Under the pieces are notes generated by a model. It was not told where the DNA came from, ran no database searches, and saw only the letters and a program-made list of their open reading frames with translations. A program made the translations under genes and the position numbers. A stretch of 64,000 nucleotides of DNA from Mitsuaria sp. 7 (lineage in GTDB: Bacteria; Pseudomonadota; Gammaproteobacteria; Burkholderiales; Burkholderiaceae_C), in assembly GCF_001653795.1 (NCBI RefSeq), contig NZ_CP011514.1:2333715-2397714 (forward strand), in the 5' to 3' direction. Below are positions 17,249 through 29,107 of this stretch, piece after piece (the stretch's first letter is position 1; every line of letters begins with the position of its first letter).

Positions 17249-18724
17249 ATGTTCTCGTCCCTTGGTTCGCTCGCCAATTCGCTTTCCGGTCCGTTCTCCA
17301 ACATGGGCAGGCTGTTGTCATCCCATCCTTCCCGACAGGTCCGCGAACTGCCCGACGGCACCGACACCGTGCGGGTCGACTTGCCCGGCAACACGCAACT
17401 GCTGTTCGTCCGCGATGCCGCCGTCATGGCCACCCTGGCCGAGCGGCGGGGCCTTGACCGAGGCAACGGCGTCAATCTCCTCCGCTCGGTCTTCGGTACG
17501 GGAACGCTGTTCCTGATGCCCCATGACACCGCTCATCATCGTCGTGCCGGCGAGTTCAACCGGCTGTTCAGCCAACGGCAGACCGACGCTTCGACGCCCG
17601 ACATCGCGGCTCGCGCCTGCCGGGCGGTGGAGACGGTCGGGGCGGCCGTCGCAGCGGCCCCGGAGACCCCCGTGGACATGCAGGACGTGATCCTGCGTTA
17701 TCTTTTCGATGTCGGTGCCTGGGCCATCACGGGAGTCGATGTCGATCTCGGCGCCGAGGTGGCCGTGTTCAGGCGCGGCGTGGATGCGCTGCATCGGGAG
17801 GCGACGGCCATGCTCAAGACCGCGCTCGCCGCCAACGCGCCGTGGACGGCCGACTACATGGCCCGGGAGGCGCGCGACGCCGCCCGCGAATTCCAGGAGG
17901 CCGGCCGGCGGATGCTGATCGCCGGCGCCGAACGGCATGGGCTGGCGGACACCCTGGCCTTGCGCGCGCTCAAGCGATACGGGATCGACCCGGCCAGCGT
18001 GGACGCATCGACCCGCTTCCCGCCCGGAATCCTGGTCGAGGTGTCGATGAACCTCGCCGCCTCGCTCTTCACCACGGGCAATCTGATCGAACGCACGCTC
18101 GACCATTTCGAGCGGCACCCCGACGAGTTGCGCGCTTTGCGCCTGAGCATCCGGGAGGATTTTCCGGCGGGCGTCAGGGACCTTCCGCAACTGCGCAACT
18201 GCCCGACGTTGCGGGCGCTGCTCCCGGTCATGCTGGCCCAGAGCCCGGTGGGCATCGTCTCCCGCGACGTCGTCGAGCCGACGGAGTTCGTCGACGGTGA
18301 CGGCATCCATCACCAGTTGCGTCAGGGGGACGCGGTGATCTTCGACGTCGAAGGGATGCAGGCGCGCCAGGCGCTCAAACTGGACCAGGCCTTGTCCGAG
18401 GAGGGGCGTCCCACGCTCGATGTCCTCAACCAGCGCCACGACGATGTCATGCAAGTCTTCTTCCACGGTCCGAACCAGTGCCCGGGACGTTTCCTCGCCG
18501 TGGCCGACTCCGCCCTGTTCCTGATCGAGATGCTGTCGTCGTTCGACCTCCATTCCCTCGACCGGCAGCGGCCGCTGGAACGCGGCATCGTCAACCGGCT
18601 GGGCGGCAGTCCGCTGATGCGGCTGAGCCCGGTCCGACCCGCGCGGGCGGAGGCCTCGCCGGTGCCAGCGACACCGACGAGGACTTTGCCGCCTTCCGTC
18701 GGGCGCGCGATCAGCCCGCCGTGA
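17249..18724 (+). CDS. Divergent cytochrome P450-like protein
   Basis: 491 residues. The haem-binding loop is clear: [13 protein letters not shown] at 405-417, with C411 as the expected thiolate ligand and the normal helix after it. The I-helix position reads AASLFTTGN (270-278): the TT pair is kept but the Asp/Glu before it is Phe. The K-helix ExxR reads PTLR (319-322): Arg kept, Glu replaced by Pro. LLPV and VSRDVVEP after it match the usual P450 layout. Soluble, no membrane anchor. The substrate is unknown, and normal O2 activation is doubtful. The 3' end overlaps the convergent parC by 14 bp. Confidence 0.75.
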   Translation: MFSSLGSLANSLSGPFSNMGRLLSSHPSRQVRELPDGTDTVRVDLPGNTQLLFVRDAAVMATLAERRGLDRGNGVNLLRSVFGTGTLFLMPHDTAHHRRAGEFNRLFSQRQTDASTPDIAARACRAVETVGAAVAAAPETPVDMQDVILRYLFDVGAWAITGVDVDLGAEVAVFRRGVDALHREATAMLKTALAANAPWTADYMAREARDAAREFQEAGRRMLIAGAERHGLADTLALRALKRYGIDPASVDASTRFPPGILVEVSMNLAASLFTTGNLIERTLDHFERHPDELRALRLSIREDFPAGVRDLPQLRNCPTLRALLPVMLAQSPVGIVSRDVVEPTEFVDGDGIHHQLRQGDAVIFDVEGMQARQALKLDQALSEEGRPTLDVLNQRHDDVMQVFFHGPNQCPGRFLAVADSALFLIEMLSSFDLHSLDRQRPLERGIVNRLGGSPLMRLSPVRPARAEASPVPATPTRTLPPSVGRAISPP

Positions 18725-21089
18725 CGCGCATCGGCTTGGTCATCACGTCGCAGGCCTTGCCCTTCTTCGCGCGCTTGCCGGCGTAGGCCGCGAGCGCCGC
18801 GTTGCGCAGCGGCTCCTCCTTGGCCTTGCCGCCGCGGACCGTGCCGCTGACCATCAGCACACTCGTGAACGCGGCGATGCTGACCAGCGCGTCCTTCGCG
18901 TCCAGGTCGATCAGCGTCAGGCCGCGACCGCCCTTGGGCTGGTGCTTGAGCTCCTCGATTGCGAAGGTCAGCAGTCGGCCGGTCATCGTCAGGCAGGCGA
19001 CCTGCACGGCGGCCGCGTCTCCCTTGGCAGCGGCGGCCGGCACGACCGACGGCGGCAGCGGACGTTCCTCGCCTTCCAGGCTCAGGAAGCTCTTGCCCGC
19101 CTTCTGGCGGCCCACCAGGTCGCCGACCTCGGCCACGAGACCGAAGCCGCCGGTGCCGGCCAGCAGCAGCTTCTGCGTCGCCGCGGCGGCGTAGTAGTGC
19201 GCGATCTGGGTGCCCGACTCCAGCTCGATCAGCGTGGTGATCGGCTGCCCGTCGCCGCGCCCGCCCGGCAGCGCCGAGACCGGCACCGAGTACGCCCGGC
19301 CGTTGGTGCCCAGCACCACCAGCGGATCGACGCTGCGGCACGGGAACACGCCGTACAGCGAGTCGCCCGACTTGAACGCCAGCGCCGCCGGATCCACCTC
19401 GTGGCCCTTGAGCGCGCGCACCCAGCCCTTCAGGCTGACGACCACCGTCACCGGCTCGTCGACGATGCGCACCTCGGCGACCGCGCGCTTGTCTTCCTTG
19501 ATCTCGGTGCGACGGTCGTCGCCGTACTGCTTGGCGTCGGCTTCGATCTCCTTGACCACCGTGCGGCGCAGCACCGACGGGTTGGACAGGATCTCCTCGA
19601 GCTTGCCGGCTTCCTCGCGCAAGGTCTTCAGTTCCTGCTCGATCTTGATGAACTCCAGCCGCGCCAGCTGACGCAGCCGGATCTCGAGGATGTCCTCGGC
19701 CTGGCGCTCGCTGAGCTTGAAGCGCTCGATCAGCGCGGGCTTCGGTTCATCCGAATGGCGGATGAGCGCGATGACCTCGTCGATGTGCAGCAGGATCTCG
19801 TGGCGGCCTTCCAGGATGTGGATGCGGTCGCTGACCTTGTCCAGGCGATGCTGCGTCCGCCGCGTCACCGTGTTCAGGCGGAAGCCCACCCACTCAGTCA
19901 GGATCTTGCGCAGCGTCTTCTGCGTCGGGCGGCCGTCGTCGCCGACCATGGTCATGTTCAGCGGCGCCGTCGTCTCCAGGCTCGTCTGCGCCAGCAGCGT
20001 GTTGATGAAGTCCTGCTGGTCGACGGTGCGGCTCTTGGGCTCGAAGACCAGGCGCACCGGCGCGTCCTTGTTGGACTCGTCGCGGGCCTTGTCCAGCACC
20101 GCCAGCATCGCGCCCTTGAGCTGCAGCTGCTCCGGCGTCACCGTCTTCTTGCCGGTCTTGACCTTGGGGTTGGTGAGTTCCTCGATCTCCTCGAGCACCT
20201 TGGCCGTGCTGACGCCCTGCGGCAGTTCGGTCACGACCAGTTGCCACTGGCCGCGGGCGAGGTCCTCGATCTTCCAGCGCGCGCGCACCTTCAGGCTGCC
20301 GCGACCGGTGCTGTAGGCCGCGCGGATCTCGTCCGCGGAGCTGATCAACTGGCCGCCGCCCGGATAGTCGGGACCCTTGATCGCGCTGAAGAGTTCGTCG
20401 TCGCTCGCGTCGGGGCGCTTGAGCAGCAGCACCGCCGCCTCGGCGACCTCGCGCAGGTTGTGGCTGGGGATCTCGGTCGCCATGCCGACCGCGATGCCGG
20501 AGGCGCCGTTCAGCAGCACGAAGGGCAGCCGCGCCGGCAGCTCGCGCGGCTCGCTCTCGGAGCCGTCGTAGTTGGGCTGGAAGTCGACCGTGCCCTGGTC
20601 CAGTTCGTCCAGCAGCAGGCGCGAGTAGGCCGACAGCCGCGCTTCCGTGTAGCGCATCGCGGCGGCGTTGTCGCCGTCGCGGCTACCGAAGTTGCCCTGG
20701 CCGTCGACCAGCGGGTAACGCTGGCTGAAGTCCTGCGCCATGCGCACCATCGCGTCGTACGCGGCCTGGTCGCCGTGCGGGTGGTATTTGCCGAGCACCT
20801 CGCCGACCACGCGCGCGCTCTTGACCGCCTTGGCGCCGGTCGTGCCGGTGAAGCCCAGGCCGAGCCGCTCCATCGTGAACAGGATGCGGCGCTGCACCGG
20901 CTTCTGGCCGTCGCTGTAGGACGGCAGCGCGCGGCCCTTCACCACCGACAGCGCGTACTCCAGGTAGGCCTGCTGCGCGTACTGCGCCAGCGTCAGCGCG
21001 TCGCCGGACGGGGACTGTCCGCCCGGACCGCCGGCGCCGGCGCCATTCGGGTTCTCGAAATCAAAGGTCTCTTGGGTCATCTCTCTCAT
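18711..21089 (-). CDS. parC: DNA topoisomerase IV subunit A
   Basis: Cuts and rejoins DNA during decatenation, in complex with ParE. Active-site Tyr147 lies in [14 protein letters not shown]. The breakage-reunion domain is followed by a shortened beta-propeller-like C-terminal part (from about residue 540), as expected for ParC rather than GyrA. In the quinolone-binding helix [19 protein letters not shown], the positions equivalent to E. coli Ser80 and Glu84 are Gln108 and Asp112. Length 792. Starts at 21089 or, three codons later, 21080. Last gene of a parE-GNAT-transglycosylase-parC run. Confidence 0.95.
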   Translation of the reverse strand: MREMTQETFDFENPNGAGAGGPGGQSPSGDALTLAQYAQQAYLEYALSVVKGRALPSYSDGQKPVQRRILFTMERLGLGFTGTTGAKAVKSARVVGEVLGKYHPHGDQAAYDAMVRMAQDFSQRYPLVDGQGNFGSRDGDNAAAMRYTEARLSAYSRLLLDELDQGTVDFQPNYDGSESEPRELPARLPFVLLNGASGIAVGMATEIPSHNLREVAEAAVLLLKRPDASDDELFSAIKGPDYPGGGQLISSADEIRAAYSTGRGSLKVRARWKIEDLARGQWQLVVTELPQGVSTAKVLEEIEELTNPKVKTGKKTVTPEQLQLKGAMLAVLDKARDESNKDAPVRLVFEPKSRTVDQQDFINTLLAQTSLETTAPLNMTMVGDDGRPTQKTLRKILTEWVGFRLNTVTRRTQHRLDKVSDRIHILEGRHEILLHIDEVIALIRHSDEPKPALIERFKLSERQAEDILEIRLRQLARLEFIKIEQELKTLREEAGKLEEILSNPSVLRRTVVKEIEADAKQYGDDRRTEIKEDKRAVAEVRIVDEPVTVVVSLKGWVRALKGHEVDPAALAFKSGDSLYGVFPCRSVDPLVVLGTNGRAYSVPVSALPGGRGDGQPITTLIELESGTQIAHYYAAAATQKLLLAGTGGFGLVAEVGDLVGRQKAGKSFLSLEGEERPLPPSVVPAAAAKGDAAAVQVACLTMTGRLLTFAIEELKHQPKGGRGLTLIDLDAKDALVSIAAFTSVLMVSGTVRGGKAKEEPLRNAALAAYAGKRAKKGKACDVMTKPMRVTAG

Positions 21090-21155
21090 GCCGGCCTGCG
21101 CCGGTCGTTCGAATCTTCTTGCGAATGTCTTGAGGACTGTCCTGGCCGCGATCGC

Positions 21156-21884
21156 TCATTCGAGCGGCGCCGCGACCATCGTCAACTGCCTGGCCCGACT
21201 GCCGAGGCTGCGCTGCAGCAGCGCCCAGTAGAGCTCCATCACCAGATGCACATGAGCCTGCGTCTCGTCGATGTCGGGCATGTGTCCGCCGGCTCGCCGC
21301 ACCGCGCCCTCGCCGGCGTTCCAGGCCGCCAGCGCCGCGTCCAGACGCCCGAAGCGCCGGGTCAGGTCCGCCAGCATCCGCGCGCCGATCAGCACGTTGG
21401 TGCGCGGGTCCTGCAGGTAGCCGGGCCGCCGCTGCTCCTCCGGCGTCGCGTAGCGCTGCGCCGTCGCCGCGGTGATCTGCATCAGGCCGGCCGCGCCGCG
21501 CGGCGAGATCGCGTCCGGCTTGAAGCCGGACTCGACCGCGATGATCGCCTTCAGCAGTTCCGCGTCGATGCCGGTCGCCGCCGCCGCCTCGCGCAGATAG
21601 GGCTGCACGGCCTTGACCTCGGGAGCGATGTCCAGCCAGGTCAGCATGCGCTGGCCGTGGTCGGTCTTGCCCGGCACGCGCCGGATGCCGCTCAGCGGCG
21701 ACATCACCGGCTGGAAGCGGCTGTCCACCTGCGACGGCGCGAAATGCGCGATGCCGTCGGCGTCCACATAGCCCCAGAGCTCCGCATGCGCCGGCGACAG
21801 CTTGGCCGCGAAGGCCACGGCGATGCTCAGCGCCAGCCGCTTGCGCAGCCGGCGTCCGCCGGAGCTGGGGCGGCCGTGGCTCAT
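21156..21884 (-). CDS. Exported lytic transglycosylase (SLT family 1)
   Basis: Cleaves peptidoglycan glycan strands in the periplasm. A basic, hydrophobic signal peptide (about 1-34, ending SPAHA) is followed by a short domain with LWGYVDADGIAHFAPSQVD, then the SLT domain with catalytic Glu in AIIAVESGFKPDAIS, the RGAAGLMQI motif and AAWNAGEGAV. 242 residues. The start at 21884 overlaps the GNAT stop (ATGA). It is translationally coupled between parE and parC, an order found in several Burkholderiales. Confidence 0.88.
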   Translation of the reverse strand: MSHGRPSSGGRRLRKRLALSIAVAFAAKLSPAHAELWGYVDADGIAHFAPSQVDSRFQPVMSPLSGIRRVPGKTDHGQRMLTWLDIAPEVKAVQPYLREAAAATGIDAELLKAIIAVESGFKPDAISPRGAAGLMQITAATAQRYATPEEQRRPGYLQDPRTNVLIGARMLADLTRRFGRLDAALAAWNAGEGAVRRAGGHMPDIDETQAHVHLVMELYWALLQRSLGSRARQLTMVAAPLE

Positions 21885-22453
21885 GCCACCTCCAGGCCTT
21901 GCGCGGCGCGCGCTTCGTACTCGCGCTTGAGCAGCGACATCACGATCAGGTCGTCGAAGCCCGCGCTCTCGCCGAGGTCCATGTCCTTGCCGTCCTGACC
22001 GCCGTCGGCCGCGGCCAGCACCTCGGCCCGCACGCATTCGCGCAGCCGGCCTTCCTCGACGTAGCCCTCGCTGCGGTACAGCGCCTGCGCCCGCGTGTTG
22101 CGGCCCTTCACGTCCAGCCAGAAGCGGTGAGCCCCCAACTGCGTGAACGCCATCTTCTTGAGCAGCCGCACGCACACCCGACCGACGCCCTGCCCCTTCG
22201 GGCCGAGCACGATGCGTTTGAGCTCCACCGACCGGTTGGGATTGCGGCAGCCCTGCAGGATCACGAAACCGGCGCGCTCGGCGTCCAGCTCCACGATGAA
22301 ATGCCGTGCGTCCGGGAACCGGACGGCGCCTTCATGCTGCGTGCGCTCCCACGGCGTGATGAAGGGCCGGTTGCCCGCGTCCTGCTCCACGCCCACGACG
22401 AAGTCCAGGTCGGACAGCATCGTGGGTCGGAGCGTGACGCGGTGGTCGAGCAT
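21881..22453 (-). CDS. GNAT-family N-acetyltransferase (RimJ/RimL-like)
   Basis: 190 residues. The acetyl-CoA loop is in LKRIVLGPKGQGVGRVCVRL, followed by the helix LLKKMAFTQLGAHRFWLDVK and NTRAQALYRSEGYVEEG, the standard GNAT end. A polar C-terminal extension of about 30 residues (Asp/Gly-rich, then DDLIVMSLLKREYEARA) is present. The substrate is unknown. Lies 24 bp after parE and overlaps the transglycosylase start. Confidence 0.85.
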   Translation of the reverse strand: MLDHRVTLRPTMLSDLDFVVGVEQDAGNRPFITPWERTQHEGAVRFPDARHFIVELDAERAGFVILQGCRNPNRSVELKRIVLGPKGQGVGRVCVRLLKKMAFTQLGAHRFWLDVKGRNTRAQALYRSEGYVEEGRLRECVRAEVLAAADGGQDGKDMDLGESAGFDDLIVMSLLKREYEARAAQGLEVA

Positions 22454-22477
22454 GGCGTGGTCCGGGGCTCAGGCGGC

Positions 22478-24478
<2,001 letters not shown>

Positions 24479-24692
24479 GGGGCGGGATTCTATGCAGCGT
24501 CGGCGACGCTTCCGGACGCTGGCCGGCACGGGTCGTTCCCATGGGGGTTTCCACCCCCTGGAGGCGGTCCTCGCGCGCATGCCGCACGGCGCACGCGCCG
24601 CGGCACGTCCGGTTACCGATCGAGCCCCAAAGGCATGGGAGCGCTGTCGTAGCATCCGCCGCTTGTCCGCACGCTCCCGAACGACCGGCCCG

Positions 24693-26135
24693 ATGTCGCT
24701 CCTGCCCCGCTCCCCCCGCCCGCTGCTGGCGCCCCTCGTCCTGGCCCTCGCTTCCCTCCTGGGAGGGGCACCGGCGCAGGCCGACGCCTACAAGGCCAGC
24801 CCGGAGATGGCGATGGAGTTGCGCCACGCCCGCTGGTTCGACGGCGAGAAGCTCCAGAGCGGCACGCTCTACGTCGAGGACGGACGCTTCGTCGAGAAGC
24901 GCCCCCGCAAGGTCAACCGGCTGCTGGAACTGCGCGGCCAGACGCTGGTGGCGCCGCTCGCGGACGCCCACAACCACAACCTGCAGAGCGCCTGGGGCCT
25001 GGACAAGTTCGGTCAGGATTACCTGCGCGACGGCGTGTTCTACGCGGCGATGCTGTGCGCCGATCCGGCCGCGATCGAGCCGATCCGCGCGCGCATCTCG
25101 CAGCCGGAGGCGCCGGACGTGCTGTTCGCCACCGCCTGCATCACCTCGTCCGACGGCCAGCCGCTGGCGATGCTGCAGTCGGGCACGCCGCCGATGGCCC
25201 TGGACCAGATCGTCGACAAGGCGGTGCTGGTCATGGACACGCCCGAGCAGGTCGGCCAGAAATGGCCGCTGATCGCGGCCCGCCACACCGACCTGGTGAA
25301 GGTCATCATGAGCTACCACGACCGCCCGGAGCTGCGCCACGTGCCCGAGCAGCGCGGCCGGCTGGGCGTGACGCCCGAGGTCGTGGCGGAAGTGGTCCGC
25401 CGCGCGCATGCCGAGGACCGCCGCGTCGTGGTCCACATCGAGAGTGCGGCCGACTTCGCCGCCGCCGTGCGCGCCGGGGCCGACTTCATCGCCGAGCTGC
25501 CGGGCTACTTCCCGCAGCACGGCGAGGCGCCCGAGACCCACCTGATCCCGACCGACGTCGCCGCGCTGGCCGCCGAGAAGAAGATCGGCATCGTCACCGC
25601 CACGGTGGCGACGCGACTGTTCCAGCCCGAGCCGGAACTGCTCGCGCGCATCGAGGCCGTGCAGAAGCAGAACCTGGAACGGCTCAAGGCCGCCGGCGCA
25701 CGGCTGCTGGTCGGCTCCGACCTCTTCACCGGCAACGCGCTGAACGAGTTGCACCACCTCGACCAGTTGGGCGTCCTCGACAAGTCCGCCCTGCTGCGCC
25801 TGGCCACGGTGGAGACGCCGAAAGCCCTGTTCCCGCAACGCAAGCTCGGCTGCTTCCAGCCCGGTTGCGAGGCCAGCTTCCTGGTGCTGATCGGCAATCC
25901 GCTCGAGGACCTGGACACTCTGGACAAGCCGATCCTGCGCATCAAGCAGGGCCGCGTGCTGACGCAGCTGGAGGACGTCGCCGCAACCGCGGGAGAAGAG
26001 AACAACGCCTTGAACTCCGCCGCCGGCGCCGAGAAGAAGGCCTCCGGCAAGAAGTCCAACGCCAAGTCCACCAGCAAGTCCACCGCCAAGAAGAAGTCAT
26101 CGGGGAAACCCGCATCCAAGAGCGGCGCTCGCTGA
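24693..26135 (+). CDS. Exported amidohydrolase with Lys/Ser-rich tail
   Basis: 480 residues. A signal peptide (about 1-31, ending GAPAQA) points to a periplasmic enzyme. The metal-dependent amidohydrolase fold is shown by the HxH strand VAPLADAHNHNLQSAWG, a candidate bridging Lys in LVKVIMSYHD, VVVHIESAADF, and the Asp of LLVGSDLFTGNAL. The last 40 residues are almost only Lys, Ser, Ala and Gly (KKASGKKSNAKSTSK and onward), a disordered basic tail. The substrate is unknown. Lies 29 bp before an MFS transporter gene, possibly its uptake partner. Confidence 0.8.
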   Translation: MSLLPRSPRPLLAPLVLALASLLGGAPAQADAYKASPEMAMELRHARWFDGEKLQSGTLYVEDGRFVEKRPRKVNRLLELRGQTLVAPLADAHNHNLQSAWGLDKFGQDYLRDGVFYAAMLCADPAAIEPIRARISQPEAPDVLFATACITSSDGQPLAMLQSGTPPMALDQIVDKAVLVMDTPEQVGQKWPLIAARHTDLVKVIMSYHDRPELRHVPEQRGRLGVTPEVVAEVVRRAHAEDRRVVVHIESAADFAAAVRAGADFIAELPGYFPQHGEAPETHLIPTDVAALAAEKKIGIVTATVATRLFQPEPELLARIEAVQKQNLERLKAAGARLLVGSDLFTGNALNELHHLDQLGVLDKSALLRLATVETPKALFPQRKLGCFQPGCEASFLVLIGNPLEDLDTLDKPILRIKQGRVLTQLEDVAATAGEENNALNSAAGAEKKASGKKSNAKSTSKSTAKKKSSGKPASKSGAR

Positions 26136-26164
26136 GAGGCCCGGCCAGCCGGTACATTGATCGG

Positions 26165-27400
26165 ATGAGCGCGCTCCCGATCCCCCCGTCCTCTCCCCGC
26201 ACGCTGTCCATGCGACAGGTGCTGATCTGCGGTGCCGCGATCGTCACGCTGTCGATGGGCATCCGCCATGGCTTCGGCCTGTGGCTGACGCCGGTCACGA
26301 TGGACCGGGGCTGGACCCGCGAAGCCTTCTCGCTCGCGCTGGCCGTGCAGAACATCGCCTGGGGCGCGGCCGGCCCGTTCGCCGGCATGCTGGCGGATCG
26401 CTTCGGCGCGCTGCGCGTGCTGATCGCCGGCGCGCTCCTCTACGCCGCGGGGCTGGCGCTGATGGCCGTGTCGACCTCGACGGCCGGTTTCCTCGGCAGC
26501 GCCGGGGTGCTGATCGGGCTGGCCCAGTCGGGCACCACCTACGCCGTCATCTACGGCGTGATCAGCCGCAACGTGTCCGCGGAGAAACGCTCCTGGGCGA
26601 TGGGGGTGGCCGCGGCGGCGGGCTCGTTCGGGCAGTTCCTCATGGTGCCGGTCGAGAACTGGCTGATCGGCTACAACGGCTGGCAGAACGCGCTGTTCGT
26701 GCTGGCCATCGCCGCCTGCCTGATCATCCCGCTGGCCTTCGGCCTGCGCGAGCCGGCACGCGACGCCGCCCACGGCGCCCACCACCAGAGCATCGGCCAG
26801 GCGCTGCGCGAGGCCTTCGGCTACCGCAGCTTCCAGCTGCTGATGCTGGGCTACTTCGTCTGCGGCTTCCAGGTCGTGTTCATCGGCGTCCACATGCCGA
26901 GCTACCTGAAGGATCACGGCCTGACCCCGCAGGTCGCCACCAACGCGCTGGCGCTGATCGGCCTGTTCAACGTCTTCGGCACCTACGCCGCGGGCACGCT
27001 GGGCCAGAAGCTGCCCAAGCGCTATCTGCTGTCGGGCATCTACCTGCTGCGCTCGATCGCGATCATGATCTTCCTGAACGTGCCGCTGACGCCCGCCAGC
27101 GTCTACGTCTTCGCCGCGGTGATGGGCGTGCTCTGGCTGTCCACCGTGCCGCCGACCAACGCGATCGTGGCGCAGATCTTCGGCGTGCAGCACATGTCGA
27201 TGCTGGGCGGCTTCGTGTTCTTCAGCCACCAGATCGGCAGCTTCCTGGGCGTGTGGCTGGGGGGCAAGCTCTATGACGCGACGGGGTCCTACGACGTGGT
27301 CTGGTACCTGGCCGTCGCGCTGGGCATCGTGGCCATGCTGGCCAACCTGCCGGTGCGGGAGACGGCGATCGCGCGTCGCGCGGTGCCGGCCGCGGCATGA
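26165..27400 (+). CDS. Major facilitator superfamily transporter (OFA/monocarboxylate-like)
   Basis: 411 residues with twelve predicted membrane helices. The N-terminal VTLSMGIRHGFGLWLTPVTM, the MTMDRGW-type loop and the gene size resemble the oxalate/formate and monocarboxylate branch often annotated YbfB/OFA-like. Substrate not determinable. Follows the amidohydrolase closely and overlaps a small membrane-protein gene at ATGA, so the three may form one transcript. Confidence 0.85.
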   Translation: MSALPIPPSSPRTLSMRQVLICGAAIVTLSMGIRHGFGLWLTPVTMDRGWTREAFSLALAVQNIAWGAAGPFAGMLADRFGALRVLIAGALLYAAGLALMAVSTSTAGFLGSAGVLIGLAQSGTTYAVIYGVISRNVSAEKRSWAMGVAAAAGSFGQFLMVPVENWLIGYNGWQNALFVLAIAACLIIPLAFGLREPARDAAHGAHHQSIGQALREAFGYRSFQLLMLGYFVCGFQVVFIGVHMPSYLKDHGLTPQVATNALALIGLFNVFGTYAAGTLGQKLPKRYLLSGIYLLRSIAIMIFLNVPLTPASVYVFAAVMGVLWLSTVPPTNAIVAQIFGVQHMSMLGGFVFFSHQIGSFLGVWLGGKLYDATGSYDVVWYLAVALGIVAMLANLPVRETAIARRAVPAAA

Positions 27401-27528
27401 GACCGCGCGGGCTCAGGCGGATCGTGGCGTGGCTCGTCGCCGCCGGCGTGCTGGCGGCGGTCTTCATGGCCTACATGCAGCCCTCGCTGATGCAGCAGCT
27501 GGGCGACGCGATCTGGGCATGCTTCTGA
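27397..27528 (+). CDS. 43-residue single-span membrane protein
   Basis: ATG at 27397 overlaps the transporter stop (ATGA) and gives MRPRGLRRIVAWLVAAGVLA followed by VFMAYMQPSLMQQ and a short tail ending WACF. A basic N-terminus, one hydrophobic helix (9-26) and a short periplasmic-type tail are a sensible small membrane protein. Start-stop overlap and codon usage support translation. Small proteins of this shape follow MFS genes in related bacteria from memory; role unknown. Confidence 0.65.
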   Translation: MRPRGLRRIVAWLVAAGVLAAVFMAYMQPSLMQQLGDAIWACF

Positions 27529-27597
27529 TCTGGTTCTGGGTTCCGATCTGACGACGAGTACAACGAGCGCCACGAGCGCACTGACAACGGAGACAAC

Positions 27598-28401
27598 ATG
27601 GTCGTGATCATCACCGGCGCCTCCGACGGCATCGGCGCCGAACTGGCGCGTCAATGGGCGCGGCGCGAAGGCGCCAAGCTCTCGCTCGTGCTGGCGGCGC
27701 GCAGCGTCGACAAGCTCGAGAAGGTGGCCGCGGAATGCGAGTCGCTCGGCGCCCACACCCGCGTGCAGCGCTGCGACGTCGAGTCGCAGGAGGACTGCCA
27801 GGAACTCGTGCGCACGACGCTGGGCGCGTTCGGCGCGATCGACGTGCTGGTCAACAACGCCGGCATGTCCGCGCACGCGCTCTTCGACCAGGTCAAGGAC
27901 CTGGCCTGGTACCAGCGCCTGATGCTGATCAACCTGTGGGGCTCGGCCTGGTGCACCCAGGCCGCGCTGCCGGCGCTCAAGGCCAGCAAGGGGCGCATCG
28001 TCGCGGTCTCCAGCCTGGCCGGCCTGCTCGGCATCCCGGGCCGGACCGCCTACAGCGCCAGCAAGTTCGCGATGACCGGTTTCTTCGAGGCGCTGCGCAC
28101 CGAGGTCGCCGCCAGCGGCGTCAGCGTGACCATCGCGTATCCCGGCGTCGTCGACACGCAGATCCGCTACCGAGGCTTCAACGCGCAGGGGAATGCGTCG
28201 GGGCTGAGCAGCCTGGACGAACGCGGCGCGATGCCGGTGCATGAGTGCGCCAGACTGATCCTGGACGGCACCCTGGCGCGCGAGCGCGACATCGTCATGA
28301 CCGCCAAGGGCAAGCTGGGCCGCTGGCTCAAGCTCCTGGCGCCGGCCATGGTCGACCGCATGGCGATGAAGGCCCTCAAGAAGGAACAACGGCCCGCATG
28401 A
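27598..28401 (+). CDS. Short-chain dehydrogenase/reductase
   Basis: 267-residue NAD(P)-dependent oxidoreductase of the classical SDR type. Cofactor motif ITGASDGIG at the very N-terminus, VLVNNAG near residue 80, catalytic Ser in VAVSSLAG and the YSASK pair. The C-terminal basic stretch (LGRWLKLLAP onward) resembles members that work near membranes on lipids. CGGAG ribosome site. The stop overlaps the next gene start (ATGA). The substrate is unknown. Confidence 0.88.
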   Translation: MVVIITGASDGIGAELARQWARREGAKLSLVLAARSVDKLEKVAAECESLGAHTRVQRCDVESQEDCQELVRTTLGAFGAIDVLVNNAGMSAHALFDQVKDLAWYQRLMLINLWGSAWCTQAALPALKASKGRIVAVSSLAGLLGIPGRTAYSASKFAMTGFFEALRTEVAASGVSVTIAYPGVVDTQIRYRGFNAQGNASGLSSLDERGAMPVHECARLILDGTLARERDIVMTAKGKLGRWLKLLAPAMVDRMAMKALKKEQRPA

Positions 28402-29045
28402 GCATGTCCACTTTCCCCGGCAGCGCTGCCCCCGGCACCTCCTCCCACGGCGCCCTGTTCCCCAGCGACTGGGTGCTGCGCTGGGCGCAGGCCTGGCGTG
28501 ATCGCGACGGCATCACGGCGCTGGACCTGGCCTGCGGCTCGGGCCGCCATCTGAAGCTGCTGGCGGGCGAAGGCGTGGCCGTCACCGGCGTCGACCGGGA
28601 CGCGGCGGCACTGGCGACGCTCGCCGGGCTCTCCGACCGGGTCGAGCTGATCGAGGCCGACATCGAGCAGGGCCCGTGGCCGCTGGCGGATCGCGCCTTC
28701 GACGTCGTGCTCGTCACCCACTACCTGTGGCGACCGCTGCTGCCGCGCGTCGTCGAGGCCGTCGCGCCCGGCGGCTGGCTGATTTACGAGACCTTTACCG
28801 ATGGACAATAGACGATCGGCCGGCCGGCCAATCCGGACTTCCTGCTGAAGCCTGGCGAGCTGCTGGCCGCCGTCGACGGCCTGCGCGTGATCGCGTACGA
28901 GGACGGCTTCATCGAGGCGGAGCCCCCCATCGCCGGGGGCGGCGTGGTCAACGGCCGGTACGTCCAGCGCGTTGCTGCGGTTCGCGAGAACCGGCCCGCC
29001 GAGGCCGCGCCGCCTGGGGTCTACCCCAGATACCGGCTGCGCTGA
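28398..29045 (+). pseudogene. Class I SAM methyltransferase interrupted by one in-frame TAG
   Basis: The frame begins MSMSTFPGSAAPGTSSHGAL and shows a normal SAM-binding motif, [18 protein letters not shown], then [11 protein letters not shown] and [16 protein letters not shown]. Codon 138 (28809-28811) is TAG. The same frame then continues for 77 codons with convincing family sequence ([20 protein letters not shown], then [14 protein letters not shown]) and stops at 29045. Family members have a charged residue, often Glu, where the TAG stands, so a single G-to-T change is the simplest cause. A 137-residue truncated protein would lack the last third. A sequencing error is possible. Confidence 0.8.
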
Positions 29046-29107
29046 GCGCACAGGCCCGGAAGCGCCCCGGCGCTTCAGTAGAATCCGCCGATCCAGAGGA
29101 ATCCTCA

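Noticed and set aside
18942..21998. Antisense open frame of about 1000 codons opposite parC
   Set aside because: High-GC shadow of parC and the transglycosylase gene. Arg/His/Gln-rich with no recognisable fold.
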